Part shown: positions 54,111 to 64,000 of the stretch, in pieces
How positions within the stretch are numbered: position 1 is the first letter of the stretch
How the letters are laid out: each line of letters opens with the position of its first letter
Source: Xiphydria camelus
Taxonomy: Eukaryota > Arthropoda > Insecta > Hymenoptera > Xiphydriidae
Assembly (NCBI GenBank): GCA_963678675.1
Contig: OY783192.1
Span: 14,244,424-14,308,423 of the forward strand
Direction of reading: 5' to 3'
DNA length: 64,000 bases
Translations under genes and position numbers: made by a program
Notes under the pieces: model-generated
The model's database searches: none
Told to the model about the DNA's origin: nothing
Seen by the model: the letters and a program-made list of their open reading frames with translations, nothing else

Positions 54111-55639
54111 TTATGGTAAATCACTTTTAGTGTGATATATATAGAAACAAGGGTTTATGCACAATGGAATGGAACATTTATCACATTCAAATTTAGTCTC
54201 TGATCTTTTTTTATTCATGTTATACAAAGGGCATCTCTTTTTCCTTCCACTAAATACAGGTAAATATTTGTCCACAAGACGCGTAGATATTGCCCGATTT
54301 AGTATAGGCTCATCTTTCAAATCAAGAATCGATAAAACAATTTTTTTTTCTAAAATCTGGAAATGATAATCTATCATTGTTCAGACATGTGCATTTACCA
54401 AAGCCATATCGAGTAAGTGAAAAAATAATTTTTTATACCACTTCATTGATTTTCTGATGGATTCTGTGAATGATAGTTGCTTGTCAATGAGATCTATTCC
54501 TCCCATATTCTTATTATAATTGATAATGGAAGAAGGTTTTTTTTATCCTCTTTTGTAAGATAGTCTTTTTTGCCAGTTTTTACAAATTCAAATTCATGCA
54601 CGGATGTTATCATGTTACCTCTTTTTTATCCTGCCACTTTAGGACCATCCAAACCATATTATGAGCCATTTCAACTTCGCCTTTTTTGAGTTTCTCATTC
54701 AAAACAGGTAGCCCTTTCCTATTTTTTCTAATTGTACCGCATAATCCAGTATCACGCTCATGCAAAAATTCCGTCAAAATTGGAGAGGAATACCAATTAT
54801 CGACGTATAAAATATGGCCTTTTCCAAAATAAGGTCTCCTCATTTGGGCTACAACATCACCTGAAACGCCTAGTTTAAATGAATCACATTCAGTATTTGC
54901 ACTCGTGTAAACGATGAAATCTAAAATGATTCTGGTTTGGCAATCTACAAGCACGTATATTTTTATACCGAATCGATGGCGTTTTAGTGGTAAATATTGC
55001 TTGAAAGCCAATCGCCCTTTTCACAGAACAAGGTTTTCATCAATACAAAGTTTTTGTCCTGGATCTAAAATATTTGAAAATTTGTTTTTGAGATGATCAA
55101 TAACATTTTTAAAATTTTTTTAGCAGATGATTGGATGGAATATCATTATTTTGTAAATGCAAAAAACTCTATATCTGACGGTAGCGATTACGAGTCATCG
55201 TTTGAGGAAATATAGGAGTTGATAAAATAATGGAAGTACTCTAATAATCTTTGAGGTCTCCTTTCTTGATATGTCCTATTAGAATAGAAAGGGCAAAAAA
55301 TTGTAGAAGCTCTTTTCTGTCTAAATCTTCCCATTCCTTCATATTTACACGCTCGGGTTGGGGTTTTGATGATAATAATGATTGGTTTCCTCACAAATAA
55401 GGTCAAGAAGAAAATTATCGAAAAATAATTGGAAATAATGAATAGGATCATTTCCATCTAGTCCGATATCTTCTTTCACACCAGATCGTGAAACGAATGG
55501 TTTTATAGATGGAAAAAAACCTGTCACGAAATATTTGCAGACCTGGAACGTAATCAATATCATCAGGATCTATTTCGCTAATCTCACCATCAGAATCTAC
55601 TTCACATTCTGATTCAGACTCTCCACTACTATTAGTCAT
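54111..55639 (-). pseudogene. piggyBac transposase of a second element
   Basis: From the ATG at 55,639: acidic start (S-E-S-E-C-E-V-D-S-D-G-E), a shift, then N-D-P-I-H-Y-F-Q-L-F-F-D-N-F, damaged sequence, and V-I-D-H-L-K-N-K-F-S-N, C-I-D-E-N-L-V-L-stop-K-G-R (Asp 1, Trp changed to TGA near 55,022), Y-V-D-N-W-Y-S-S-P (Asp 2), M-G-G-I-D-L-I-D-K (Asp 3, in a shifted frame near 54,500). The tail reads C-D-K-C-S-I-P-L-C-I-N-P-C-F and Y-H-T-K. At least four lesions. The TTAA ends of this element were not found. Sequence differs strongly from element 1. Confidence 0.85.
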
Positions 55640-55955
55640 TTTTGATATGATATCAAATAATGAAAATTGAAAATTCTGAAGATCACTTTAGCTACTAGAG
55701 CTGTATCGTGAATCTATAAATTTTAGGTTCGACAGATACCTGCAGCTAACTCTGACTTATATTTTCCACAGAGTCACTTTACTTGTGAGTATTTCGATAT
55801 TGGATAGTCGCCACCTAGCAGTAACTTTTTTTACTAAGCAATGTACAGACTACGAAAATATTCAATATAAGTTTGAGTAGCACAGTTAGAAACTTGGACC
55901 AAATACAATATTATTTCGGAATTTGATGAAAAATTCGAAAATATAAATGCTTGTA
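55640..55955. other. No gene; 5' flank of piggyBac gene 2
   Basis: AT-rich with no recognisable ends. Confidence 0.4.
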
Positions 55956-56101
55956 TACCGTATGTCTGACGGCAAGCGCAACACCACTTCGGCAGTTTTT
56001 ACCGACGGTGGTCGAAAATTGCATTGGATCTAATGCAAGATTCGACCACCGTCGGTAAAAACTGCCGAAGTAGTGTTGCGCTTGCCATCAGACATGCTGT
56101 A
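55956..56101. mobile_element. TA-flanked foldback MITE of 146 bp
   Basis: TACCGTATGTCTGACGGCAA and its mirror; arms of about 62 bp with few mismatches, loop about 20 bp, TA at 55,954-55,955 and 56,102-56,103. Confidence 0.85.
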
Positions 56102-56866
56102 TAGTTCAGGGATTTTCAATGAAAAAATTATCGAAAATAGTCCAAATTCAATCTGCTATTTTGAATTTCTTAATTGAAACCCGTATCTCATAAGCTTCGC
56201 AATCGTATTTTCAAATCCAAAAAAAATGAAAAATGAAATAAAAAATAACGAAAATAGCTATTTCACATCCGCCATATTATATCCGCCATTTTGAATTTGC
56301 ATTTTGATTACAGAATTGTATTCGGAATACCTAATAACTTGAAGAAACAAATTAAATAAAAAATAGGCGATCCATAGCCGCTATCTTGGTTCCGCCATTT
56401 TGAATTTTCATTTTGATGACAGAATCGTGTTCAGAGACCTCAATACCCCCCCCCCCCTTTAGTTCTGCTTAATTACTAAAAAAAAATGTAACGCCTCAAG
56501 GCATCATCCCGGTCCTCTAAAGGTTAATACTTACCAAAGAACATAACAAAATGATTCGGAAGTTGTCGTTCACAAAAATTTGATAGATAAAGTAGTCTTT
56601 GATTTACATGATGCAGCGGTATTACGACTAAGGCGACAATCGATCGACCTCCTTATCAGCTCGCATGCGACTGGAGCGCGTTCGATTCTGTTCATTCTTT
56701 ACTCCGTCCCCCTCACATTCCACGTACACAACCACTCCGTTGCGTTCCTATTATCATAGATAAAGCTACTGTCCGGTGCTAGGTGCAGTCCGACGTTAGG
56801 AGAACTCCCCCTATTCAAACGATCGACGGATTGAACGTCGCTTATTATTTTTCTTATCTTTCACGA
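56102..56866. repeat. CCGCCAT repeats and poly-C, no gene
   Basis: ATCCGCCATTTTGAATTT-type phrases at 56,268, 56,286 and 56,391 belong to the family seen at 53.46 kb. Poly-C at 56,445-56,457. Nothing coding. Confidence 0.55.
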
Positions 56867-57986
56867 CATCTCGTTTCAAAAATTCCAGCAATAGTCTGCC
56901 ATCATATTGACACCCCACGTCCCTTCATATCGTTTTTCCATATCCTTCACATGTCACCTAGTTTGTCTGGAAAAAAAATCAAAATGTGAATCTAAGAAAT
57001 ACATTTTAATAGTCATATTGCAACCTAGAACTTGAAATGTTTTATCATGTCACTCATCAGCTTCTTGTAATTTGGACTTCTTATTTCCAAGGAAATTCTG
57101 GCATAGGTACATCGCGAAAACTTGTCCATGCAGCTCGCTCCGTTTTCGTCATGTGATCTGTAAAAGTGACATCGTTAAAGAGTTGCCAAATTTTCGGGCC
57201 GTCAAAAATACCTGCCTCTAATTTGGCGTCACTGAGTGTATGCTTTTTCTGCGCAATGTATTTAAAACATTCGCCCAACTTTTCCAAAGCTTTGAGGAAC
57301 TGAGTCATTAGGCCAAGTTTGAGATGTAAAGGTGGAATTAAAATTTTTGATATATCTACAAGAGGCGATTTAGGCGATATATCACGAAGAGGTGATTTGA
57401 TCCATCTCTGCTGTCAAAGAGACATAAAAAGCAGGGGTATTTGATGTTTCCGCTTTGCTTCCCGAGAACGATCCCTATAATTTTTAAATCACCACAAAGA
57501 CGTCAGTTATGATCAGAGTATTTTATTTTATTAACAATTATACTCACGTTATCATAAGATTCCTTCAAGGCTGTTGAATGAACTATAGGTATCGGAGCTA
57601 GAATGTTCGTGTTGTGGAGTAGTATAGCTTTTAGACTACAGATTGAGGAGTTTACAAAAAGACGCCACTCTTCCGGCTTATATACTCCAGCCTTCAAACT
57701 ATTAATTAGTCTGGTAACATTGTCACAATATACTAAATCTAATTTCTTATCCTGTATAAAGAATTTTCTCAATTTTTTCTCACGATTTCTATATACATTT
57801 ATCTTAGGGCCTTCATCCAAGAGATTTTTCTCTTTCAACCTAGACGCCAAAAGCTCATGTGCTTCCTCTGATATACCCAGCTCTCTGCCTAAATCACTCA
57901 ATTCAACTTGGCTAAATATCTGTGGTGCTTCATTTCTTTTTTTGAATTCCTCATCACTTGAACTTGATTCTAGATCACTTGCCTCA

Positions 57987-58408
57987 CAAGGAAAGTACTC
58001 GAGGTGTACCTTACCGATTTTCTTCCTTCTGCGATATGTTGTAGTATATCAAAAAACATTAGACACGTATTTTTTTGTACGTGCTAATTCGGTCATTTGA
58101 GGGGTAAAAATCACCGCTAAACTTGACCCCCTAAAACCAATTTTCTACGATTTTTACGATTTTCTACAGTAAAAGTACTTCACATGCCATCGTCTTTCGA
58201 TAAGGAATAATATTCAATTTGTTTCATTAAGAAATTCAACGTAGTTTTTGAGAAATCATAGAAAATTGGTTTTAGGGGGTCAAGTTTAAAGGTGATTTCC
58301 ACCCCTTAAATGACCGAATTAGCACGTACAAAAAATACGTGTCTAATGTTTTTTGATATACTACAACATATCGCAGAATGAAGAAAATCGATGAGGTACA
58401 CCTCGAGT
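57987..58408. repeat. Inverted repeat of about 150-bp arms within family X copy 2
   Basis: The arms include family-X codons (GTACTCGAGGTGTACC and mirror) and non-coding text (TTGTAGTATATCAAAAAACA; CCTAAAACCAATTTTCTA). Because gene sequence is part of the arm, it is an inverted duplication rather than a simple MITE, or a foldback that captured host-element sequence. Confidence 0.7.
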
Positions 58409-58518
58409 ACTTTCCTTGTCAGTTCCATGTCACTGTCTTCATCAAACCCTCCTTTATTTACATTGTGGGGATCACTTAGGGATCCCACGCGCTGGAGGAA
58501 CGTGGAGAGAAGAAACAC

Positions 58519-59106
58519 AAGGTTCGAAGAAAGACTCGTTCTTTATTCGACTCCTCTACAACTCTCTAATGTCTAATGCGAAATGCGAAGTATGAACTGT
58601 GAGCGTCCTGTCGGTGGTCTCTGCCCTAGTCGACTTGGCGTCGCTAAGCAGGCGATGCGAGGACGATGTACGCTCGATGGTCGCTGAAGACTCGCTGATG
58701 AATCGTCGATGACTCTGCGATAACTGACTGACGAGCTCATCGGGGCGCCTTCTTATACGGTGCTCGTTCCCTTGCACCGAACCAATCGGAGTACTCGTGT
58801 GCTGCAAGTGAGCATCGTTAGCCGGTACGGTCGTCTGTGCGTCATCGGGGATTAACGTTCTGGTTAATCCCTGTTCGGCCGTCAACCCCGCCGCACATTG
58901 AGAGGCAGGCGACGTAGGCGACGCAGGGCAGGACAGTGCAGGTTTCTGTATCCTGTACAATTCAATAGACTCGCGCGAATTGGGACACAGAGTAGGGTAG
59001 TGCAGGACTGTGCCTACGCGGCGCAGTCTCCTGGACACAGTTTCCTGCGCGCGTGCGAAGCAGTTTTTGGCTTAGCGGAAGAGGAGATTGGGGAAATGCC
59101 GATCAC
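58519..59106. other. GC-rich repeat fragment, LTR-like, no gene
   Basis: Related in inverted orientation to 60,820-60,890 (GAGAGGCAGGCGACGTAGGC and its mirror). Read on the minus strand it has GAATAAAGAACG near 58,540, compatible with a polyadenylation signal in a solo LTR. No protein recognised. Confidence 0.4.
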
Positions 59107-59110
59107 TTAA

Positions 59111-60472
59111 CCCTTATGTCAATAACCGGATTTACCAACGTTGTTCTATAACCGGGGTACAGTTGTACCCGCATAGTAAAATCGTGTATTAAAGGCTCTC
59201 TAATACACGATGCTTGGTCCCGTTAGTTTATATTTGGAATCCGTAATACAATAGAAAAATGAGGGTCCATTCGCAGGTGTATTAGGGTACAAGATATTAT
59301 CCCTTTGGATTTCGGCTATATTAGGAAAATATTTTACAGGTACTTTAAAATTGTTTTATACACAAAGAAACGTATACAAATAATAAAATATCAATGCTAT
59401 GCTGAGACTAACAAATGGCTGCTTCAAAAAATCGGGAAGAATTTTCAACTCTATTTGGTTTTCATGAAAAAGTGACTTTGTGTTCGTATGTGCCAAGGAG
59501 GGGAAAAGCAGTCATTTTACTATCTACTATGCATTCTGACACTGCAGTCTCCAACGATTTTAAGAAGAAACCAGAAATTATTCAATATTACAACAAAAAT
59601 AAAATTGGCGTTGATACTATGGACCAGATGTTAGGAAGATACACTACACACAGGAGGACTAATCGATGGCCGCTTGCACTGTTTTATAATATTATTGATA
59701 TCGCATCTCTTGCTGCGTATATTATTTACTATGAAAATAACAAAATGATCAAAAAGAAGACAAATTAACGTAGATTATTTCTACGACAGTTAAGTTTACA
59801 CCTGTGCATGCAGATTATCGAAGACAGGTCGCAAAATGTACAAGCAATGAGGCATTTTAGCACTAAAATTGCTATTGAAAGTGTTCTCGGCAATCCCGTG
59901 AGTGGAGTGGCAGGCGCATCTACATCAGCTTCACCTAGACCTCAAGGACCAAAACCAGTTATCGGATCATGCCATCTGTGCTACAAAGCAGTAATAAAAA
60001 AGCGAAGAAAGACGAGAAAATCGTGCGTAAACTGCGAAAGACCTGTCTGCGATGAACATTCAAGAACGTTCTCAAAATGCAATGAATGCTTATAATTTTC
60101 ATGTTTTTCTTGATTTTTAATAAATAATTATTACCTTTTATACTCAAAGAAGATTATTTATTATTTATTTTATAGTGTTTAATTCTCTTGCATATAATTT
60201 GTGTTGTTCTTGTACAAATTTCCACTATAAACGTCACTCATGTATAATGGGTACAGTTGTACCCTGGTTATTGAAATCCGATATGTGAACTTCCATGCAG
60301 TTTTAAAATTAATTAAAGTTTCAAATTTTAATTTGTAAAAGCATAAATGGATAGTAAATAACCTAAATAGCGATGATCTAGCCGTTGAAAACATTTTTTT
60401 GATTATAACATACAAATTTGTAAGCAAACAGGGCCAAGTGGGTACAGCTGTACCCGGTTATTGACATAAGGG
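59111..60472 (+). mobile_element. piggyBac-like element 3, internally deleted, TTAA ends
   Basis: TTAA at 59,107-59,110 and 60,473-60,476; ends CCCTTATGTCAATAACCGG and its mirror (19 bp). The palindromic motif GGGTACAGYTGTACCC occurs next to both ends (59,156; 60,248; 60,440). It carries only the C-terminal part of a transposase, so it is non-autonomous. Confidence 0.92.
59415..60095 (+). pseudogene. piggyBac transposase C-terminal part of element 3
   Basis: Starts after the first two catalytic Asp residues: K-V-T-L-C-S-Y-V-P-R-R-G-K-A, I-Q-Y-Y-N-K-N-K-I-G-V-D-T-M-D (third Asp), R-R-T-N-R-W-P-L-A-L-F-Y-N. A TAA at 59,766-59,768 in the same frame, then F-L-R-Q-L-S-L-H-L-C-M and the zinc-binding tail C-H-L-C, C-V-N-C-E-R-P-V-C, C-N-E-C-L-stop. 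With one stop and no N-terminal half it cannot be an active transposase. Confidence 0.9.
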
Positions 60473-60476
60473 TTAA

Positions 60477-61019
60477 GCGGAATTAGACCTAACACAGTAA
60501 ATTTTACTCCAAATTTGAAAATAAACAACTGTAACAAGTCTTTAGAGTATAAACTTTCTGAATCTTTTGTTGAAATTTCGATTAAATGAATAAATGTGTC
60601 TTGAAGCCATGCAATTAAATTCTGCGTCCGACTCTGACTCGGAACTGTCTAGAAATAACGCCATGATTAAAATAAAAAAGCTCTTTCTATGTCCAAATAA
60701 TATTATGTACTATTCGCACTCGCACGCCAATACTTCATAACAAGAACTGCCAGGACTGAGAACTGCCAGGACTGCTTTCCAATATGCGCTCACACTGCGT
60801 AGCATGTGTTTTTTCCTGCCTTGCGTTGCCTACCCTGCCCTGCGTCGCCTACGTCGCCTGCCTCTCAATGTGCGGCGGGGTTTACTCCTGATGCGTTGAT
60901 CAGGTAGCCGGAATCGGTGCGTCGTCGAGGATTAACGTCCCGGTTAATCCCTGCCCGGCCGTTACTCCTGATGCGCTTGTCAGGTAGCCGGAATCGGTGC
61001 GGATGCGCGTGACTCAGCC
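60477..61019. repeat. GC-rich fragment with 81-bp direct repeat, no gene
   Basis: ACTCCTGATGCGYTKRTCAG and GTAGCCGGAATCGGTGCG occur at 60,882-60,920 and again at 60,963-61,001. The AATGTGCGGCGGGGTT block mirrors 58,890-58,905. Probably LTR-type debris around the piggyBac target. Confidence 0.55.
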
Positions 61020-61523
61020 GCCACAACATCAATAGCTGGGTCTTCTAAAAGTTTCTTCCAACGACCACTATTTTGTTGAATAGTAATGGCTGGATTCACT
61101 TTGTTTGTGTATATACTCGTATACTTGATTTGATTTCTGTTTTTGGTATTATATATCCCATTTTAACTGTCATACAGAAGAAACAATCTTCTCTTCTGTC
61201 TGGTATGCTCCATACGACTTGTGATGAAAATTTCTAGTTAGAAAGGTTCTTCGAACTGTGACATGTCTTTAAAATTCTGTAGCAGTTGGCACAGACAGTG
61301 TGAGGGACCCAGTCTTTATTTTGATTCGAAATTTTAGATCCAAAACAATATTCGTATGCATCTTGAACTTTATCATTGATTTTTTTTTTTGTTTTAGGAG
61401 AGGTACACAAACCGCAGACATAACCAAAGCTGTCCGGTTTGTTTTTATCATCATGAATATGTCTTGTACCTTTATACTCCGTAGAAGCCAAGGAACCTAC
61501 TTCTACGAAGCTGCGGTCGCATG

Positions 61524-63465
61524 ATAGTAGGGGAGCCCACGATGCTAAATGGGGATTTACTCGAGCGTCTTGGGGACCTATTGGATTTTGAAGATTAAGT
61601 GGTAGAAAGAAAAAAAGGTTATATGATGTATACTCTTTCAGCGGTGGGGGAAGCGTCTACAGGTTTTCAAAAATGTAAAAAAAAACAGTCACATGGAAAT
61701 ACTCGAGCGCGTCAGATATTGATAGTGTATATGCCCCATGTGTCTCTGATAACGAAGGTATGTTAATCTGCCAGTTTGCATGGTGGGGGTGGCCGTATGG
61801 AAGGGTAGAAAATGCGAAAAAAAAAAGTTTCTCGAGCGCGTCAGATATTCAGAGGGGATGTTAAGTGAACCCGAAAGAAGCTCCCATTCAAAAGACTGAC
61901 GATTCGGAAGTGACGCAAGCTCTTGGCGGCTTTTTGAAAATGCCAAAAAAAAATCGCCATTTTGAAATAATCGAGCGCGTCAGATTATCATACAAACGGT
62001 TCAGCTTGGTGTCCTAGATGTGTTGACCCATAATCTGACGATTATTTGGAGGGATTGTCGTAATCTGACGATTTGAAAAAGGGAATTTATCAACTAAGTA
62101 CTAGTACGGTGTCAACTACTCGTACATTTACCTTATATATTCAGATAAAAATAGTTACAAAATAAAAATGTTAAAAATAATTTTTTTTTAAATCTTTTTT
62201 TAAAGAAAAGAATCGGTCCGGTTTAGATATCACAAGAGTCATACATTCACTGAACGAAAAGGATACACAAAAATCGTACGAAATTATAACTTGGAAACAC
62301 GAGATTATTAATCGGTTCGATGCACACTGATTACGAAAGAAGACTCACGATTGTAGAGATACACTGATGGATGAAGAGGCACTGATCACTTGATTACACA
62401 GAATGCATAACGTGCATTCGGTTGCGGTTTATATATCTTACAACTAACAGATAGTGGGGATAGCGTGGGTGATGCAGTACGCCCTGATTGGCTGAATGAG
62501 AATTACGCTGTAGATAGCATGATCTATGCGGGGTGCTCTGATTGGCTAGAAAAATGGTGTGATAGCGAACCTGGAGGCTGACTTGGCATTCTAAGTATAG
62601 CGGTATTTATCAGAATCGGTATTGCGGGAAACAGTTCATTACTACTCGTCTAGTAATTAACCCTTTTAAGAAAGGTACGGGACAGTGAGCTCATTAGCAG
62701 CCTGGATTCGCCGGAATATTCCGCTTCGCTGATGGCGAGATTAACTAGGTTCACGAGGTATTTATGATTGCGATACGATTAGAATGGTACGAACGGATAT
62801 TCAGAATTGCGTCTATCGCGTGACGGAACAGTCCCGTATCTTTCTCGGAAAGTAATATCCATACGATAATCCTATATACCCGATTATATATAAATATAAT
62901 ATGACGGCCACGTCCGACATTCAAGTCTTTTGTTATATACACTTAAAATCACTTTTTCTAAGCTTATGTCAAAATTTGCATGGCGAGATGGTGGAAAAAT
63001 GGCGGCACCATGTGCGTCATCGAGCACGTTGCCTTGCGCTGACTTTATTGACGATTTTTGTTACTTCGGCTTGTGGAAATCGGTAGATTATATTTTTTCC
63101 GTTATCCTTGAATTATTTCCTTCAAAATAAATCAACATTCGACCGCGCTCGAGAATGTCCAGGTCACGTTTTTTTTTTGCAAGTTTGTAACCCTCCCACT
63201 CCCTTACGTCACGCTCAAATCGTCAGATTATTGAAATGTGCACTTTTCAGCATGTAATTAGCCCACCTTACCTTAATCTGACGCGCTCGAGTATTTCTGA
63301 CGATCGATTTTTTTTACAATTCTGATCGGCTGCCCTAGATGCGCGGCCCTATATAAAGGGCTGATATATGGTGGAGGTACTCAACAGGGTGCAAGGTATC
63401 CCCCCATATGATATTCTGACGCACTTGAGTAAATCCCAAAATCCCCTATTGGGCTCCCCTACTAT
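61524..63465. mobile_element. 1.9-kb TIR element inserted near the start of family X copy 2
   Basis: Ends ATAGTAGGGGAGCCCA and TGGGCTCCCCTACTAT; TTTACTCGAG/CTTGAGTAAA follows inside both. The motif CTCGAGCGCGTCAGATAT recurs at 61,711, 61,832 and 61,969, and as GTCAGATTA/AATCTGACGCGCTCGAG near the right end (63,222 and 63,277). 62,390-62,660 resembles Helitron A's 5' flank. No transposase frame seen. Confidence 0.75.
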
Positions 63466-63560
63466 TATGGATAGGACACGAGTTGGATCCTCTTCAGTTG
63501 CACTTGTACAAGAGGACATGTAAAGAAGACCGTCAGACTTTATAAACATCTTCTAAACTA

Positions 63561-63639
63561 CTCGTTGTGCAGTAACACTTAATATCAGTGGAAGGGGAAG
63601 CAAAAGTTATTGACAAATCGGTTACCGATTTTTAAACAC
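63561..63639. other. Short spacer
   Basis: Nothing recognised. Confidence 0.3.
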
Positions 63640-63900
63640 TTGGGGAATTTCATCGAAGAAACCCGAATGATTATTTCTTATCACTTTTAAAAATTATTCA
63701 CTATTATTCACAAATTCACGATTTCGAGGTTAGACACTTCGATCTCCCGAATTGATAGCTATCGGGAAATCAGACGTTTGACACTTTTCACTCTTACGCA
63801 GCACACATAAATGACTCGAGCACCGCCCAAACACTACCGAAGTCAAATTTCAGGAAAATTGAAGTCTCCGCACCTGAGCGGTTTGCCGTTGGACATACGG
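63640..63900. mobile_element. Right part of a MITE of the 33,283-34,097 family
   Basis: Shares the inner text GATCTCCCGAATTGATAGCT and AACACTACCGAAGTCAAATT, and the end GGTTTGCCGTTGGACATACGG (compare GGTTGGCCATAGGACATGCGG), followed by TA. The left half is missing or diverged. Confidence 0.7.
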
Positions 63901-63956
63901 TATAATTGGAAATGGTCCACCCATTTTTGTATGTTAAAATTAACCTATTTTTCACG

Positions 63957-64000
63957 TTAACCCTTTCAGTCATGATGTACACTGAGATGTACATATTTTA
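63957..64000. mobile_element. Start of another TTAA-type (piggyBac-like) element at the window edge
   Basis: TTAA at 63,957-63,960 followed by CCCTTTCAGTCATGATGTAC. The CCCTTTCA start resembles element 1 (CCCTTTCATTG). The repeated TGTACA(T/C)...GATGTACAT looks subterminal. The body lies outside the window. Confidence 0.55.

Larger units (their letters stand above)
56867..63560 (-). pseudogene. Family-X TE protein, copy 2, dispersed over 6.7 kb by insertions
   Basis: Pieces on the minus strand, in family order. 61,525-61,234: F-G-Y-V-C-G-L-C, D-W-V-P-H-T-V-C-A-N-C. 61,230-61,020: R-R-E-D-C-F-F-C-M-T, G-R-W-K-K-L-L-E-D-P. 58,518-58,405: D-P-H-N-V-N-K-G-G-F. 58,010-57,503: V-H-L-E-Y-F-P-C-E-A-S-D, L-G-R-E-L-G-I-S-E, E-E-W-R-L-F-V-N-S-S. 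57,510-57,081: Y-P-C-F-L-C-L-F-D-S-R, P-P-L-H-L-K-L-G-L-M-T. 57,080-56,867: D-M-E-K-R-Y-E-G-T-W, M-M-A-D-Y-C-W-N. The order and spacing match copy 1, so I read them as one gene. A possible 5'-most piece is 63,467-63,560. Many stops and shifts. Function unknown, as for copy 1. Confidence 0.6.

Noticed and set aside
58519..61019. Pair of LTRs around a retrotransposon
   Set aside because: The GC-rich blocks are in opposite orientation and what lies between is a TTAA-flanked piggyBac derivative, so they are not an LTR pair of one provirus-like element.

Overview
The window is a piece of a eukaryotic nuclear genome, most likely an insect or another arthropod. It contains essentially nothing but transposable elements (TEs), most of them dead. 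I infer this from the TE families (piggyBac, Helitron, pogo/Tigger, R1-clade and CR1-like retrotransposons, TA- and TWA-flanked MITEs), the short introns with TTTTTTCAG-type acceptors, the AT-rich background, and the lack of any convincing host gene. No prokaryotic operon, rRNA or CRISPR array is visible. The species cannot be fixed from the sequence. The only non-TE gene candidate is a degenerate tRNA-Gly-like locus at 37,519-37,590.

Layout. 1-6 kb: edge of a TE-type ORF, a piggyBac C-terminal relic, and a pogo/Tigger transposase (3.1-5.6 kb, minus) with PHD-like relics beside it. 6.5-11.5 kb: Helitron A (minus), interrupted by two TA-flanked elements and an inverted triplication. 12.3-16 kb: older repeats carrying a 2,525-bp TIR element with an identifiable empty site, then a small MITE. 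16-17.2 kb: CR1-like reverse transcriptase 3' end. 18.7-22 kb: a whole piggyBac element between TTAA sites, itself hit by a TWA-flanked MITE. 22-25.1 kb: Helitron B with its 5' end. 25.7-28.5 kb: foldback MITEs. 28.6-34.4 kb: two nested TIR elements. The inner one has a DUF7869-like transposase with AT-hooks; the outer one has a CxxC/HxxC ORF split by an 815-bp MITE. 34.7-38.9 kb: Helitron 3' end, MITE copies, a family-X gene and the tRNA-like locus. 39.1-42.6 kb: a second DUF7869-like element. 43-48 kb: TTAA MITEs, a 'DFSENY' transposase-like gene, a foldback, a piggyBac relic and a pogo-like 5' relic. 49.3-53.3 kb: a hairpin and an R1-clade retrotransposon. 54.1-55.6 kb: a second piggyBac gene. 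56.9-63.6 kb: one family-X gene dispersed over 6.7 kb by several insertions, including a deleted piggyBac (59.1-60.5 kb) and a TIR element (61.5-63.5 kb). A further piggyBac-type end starts at 63,957.

The strongest observation is stratigraphic. For four insertions (6,998-7,811; 20,786-21,388; 33,283-34,097; 44,946-45,178), removing the insert plus one copy of its target duplication puts the surrounding reading frame back in register. This proves the target-site calls and the order of events. The best candidates for something poorly described are three lineages of transposase-like genes sharing an S-D-x-x-x-Q-(Y)-K/R-N type motif (29-31 kb, 39.6-41.7 kb, 44.3-46.2 kb) and the family-X genes. 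All family names come from remembered motifs, not from database searches.
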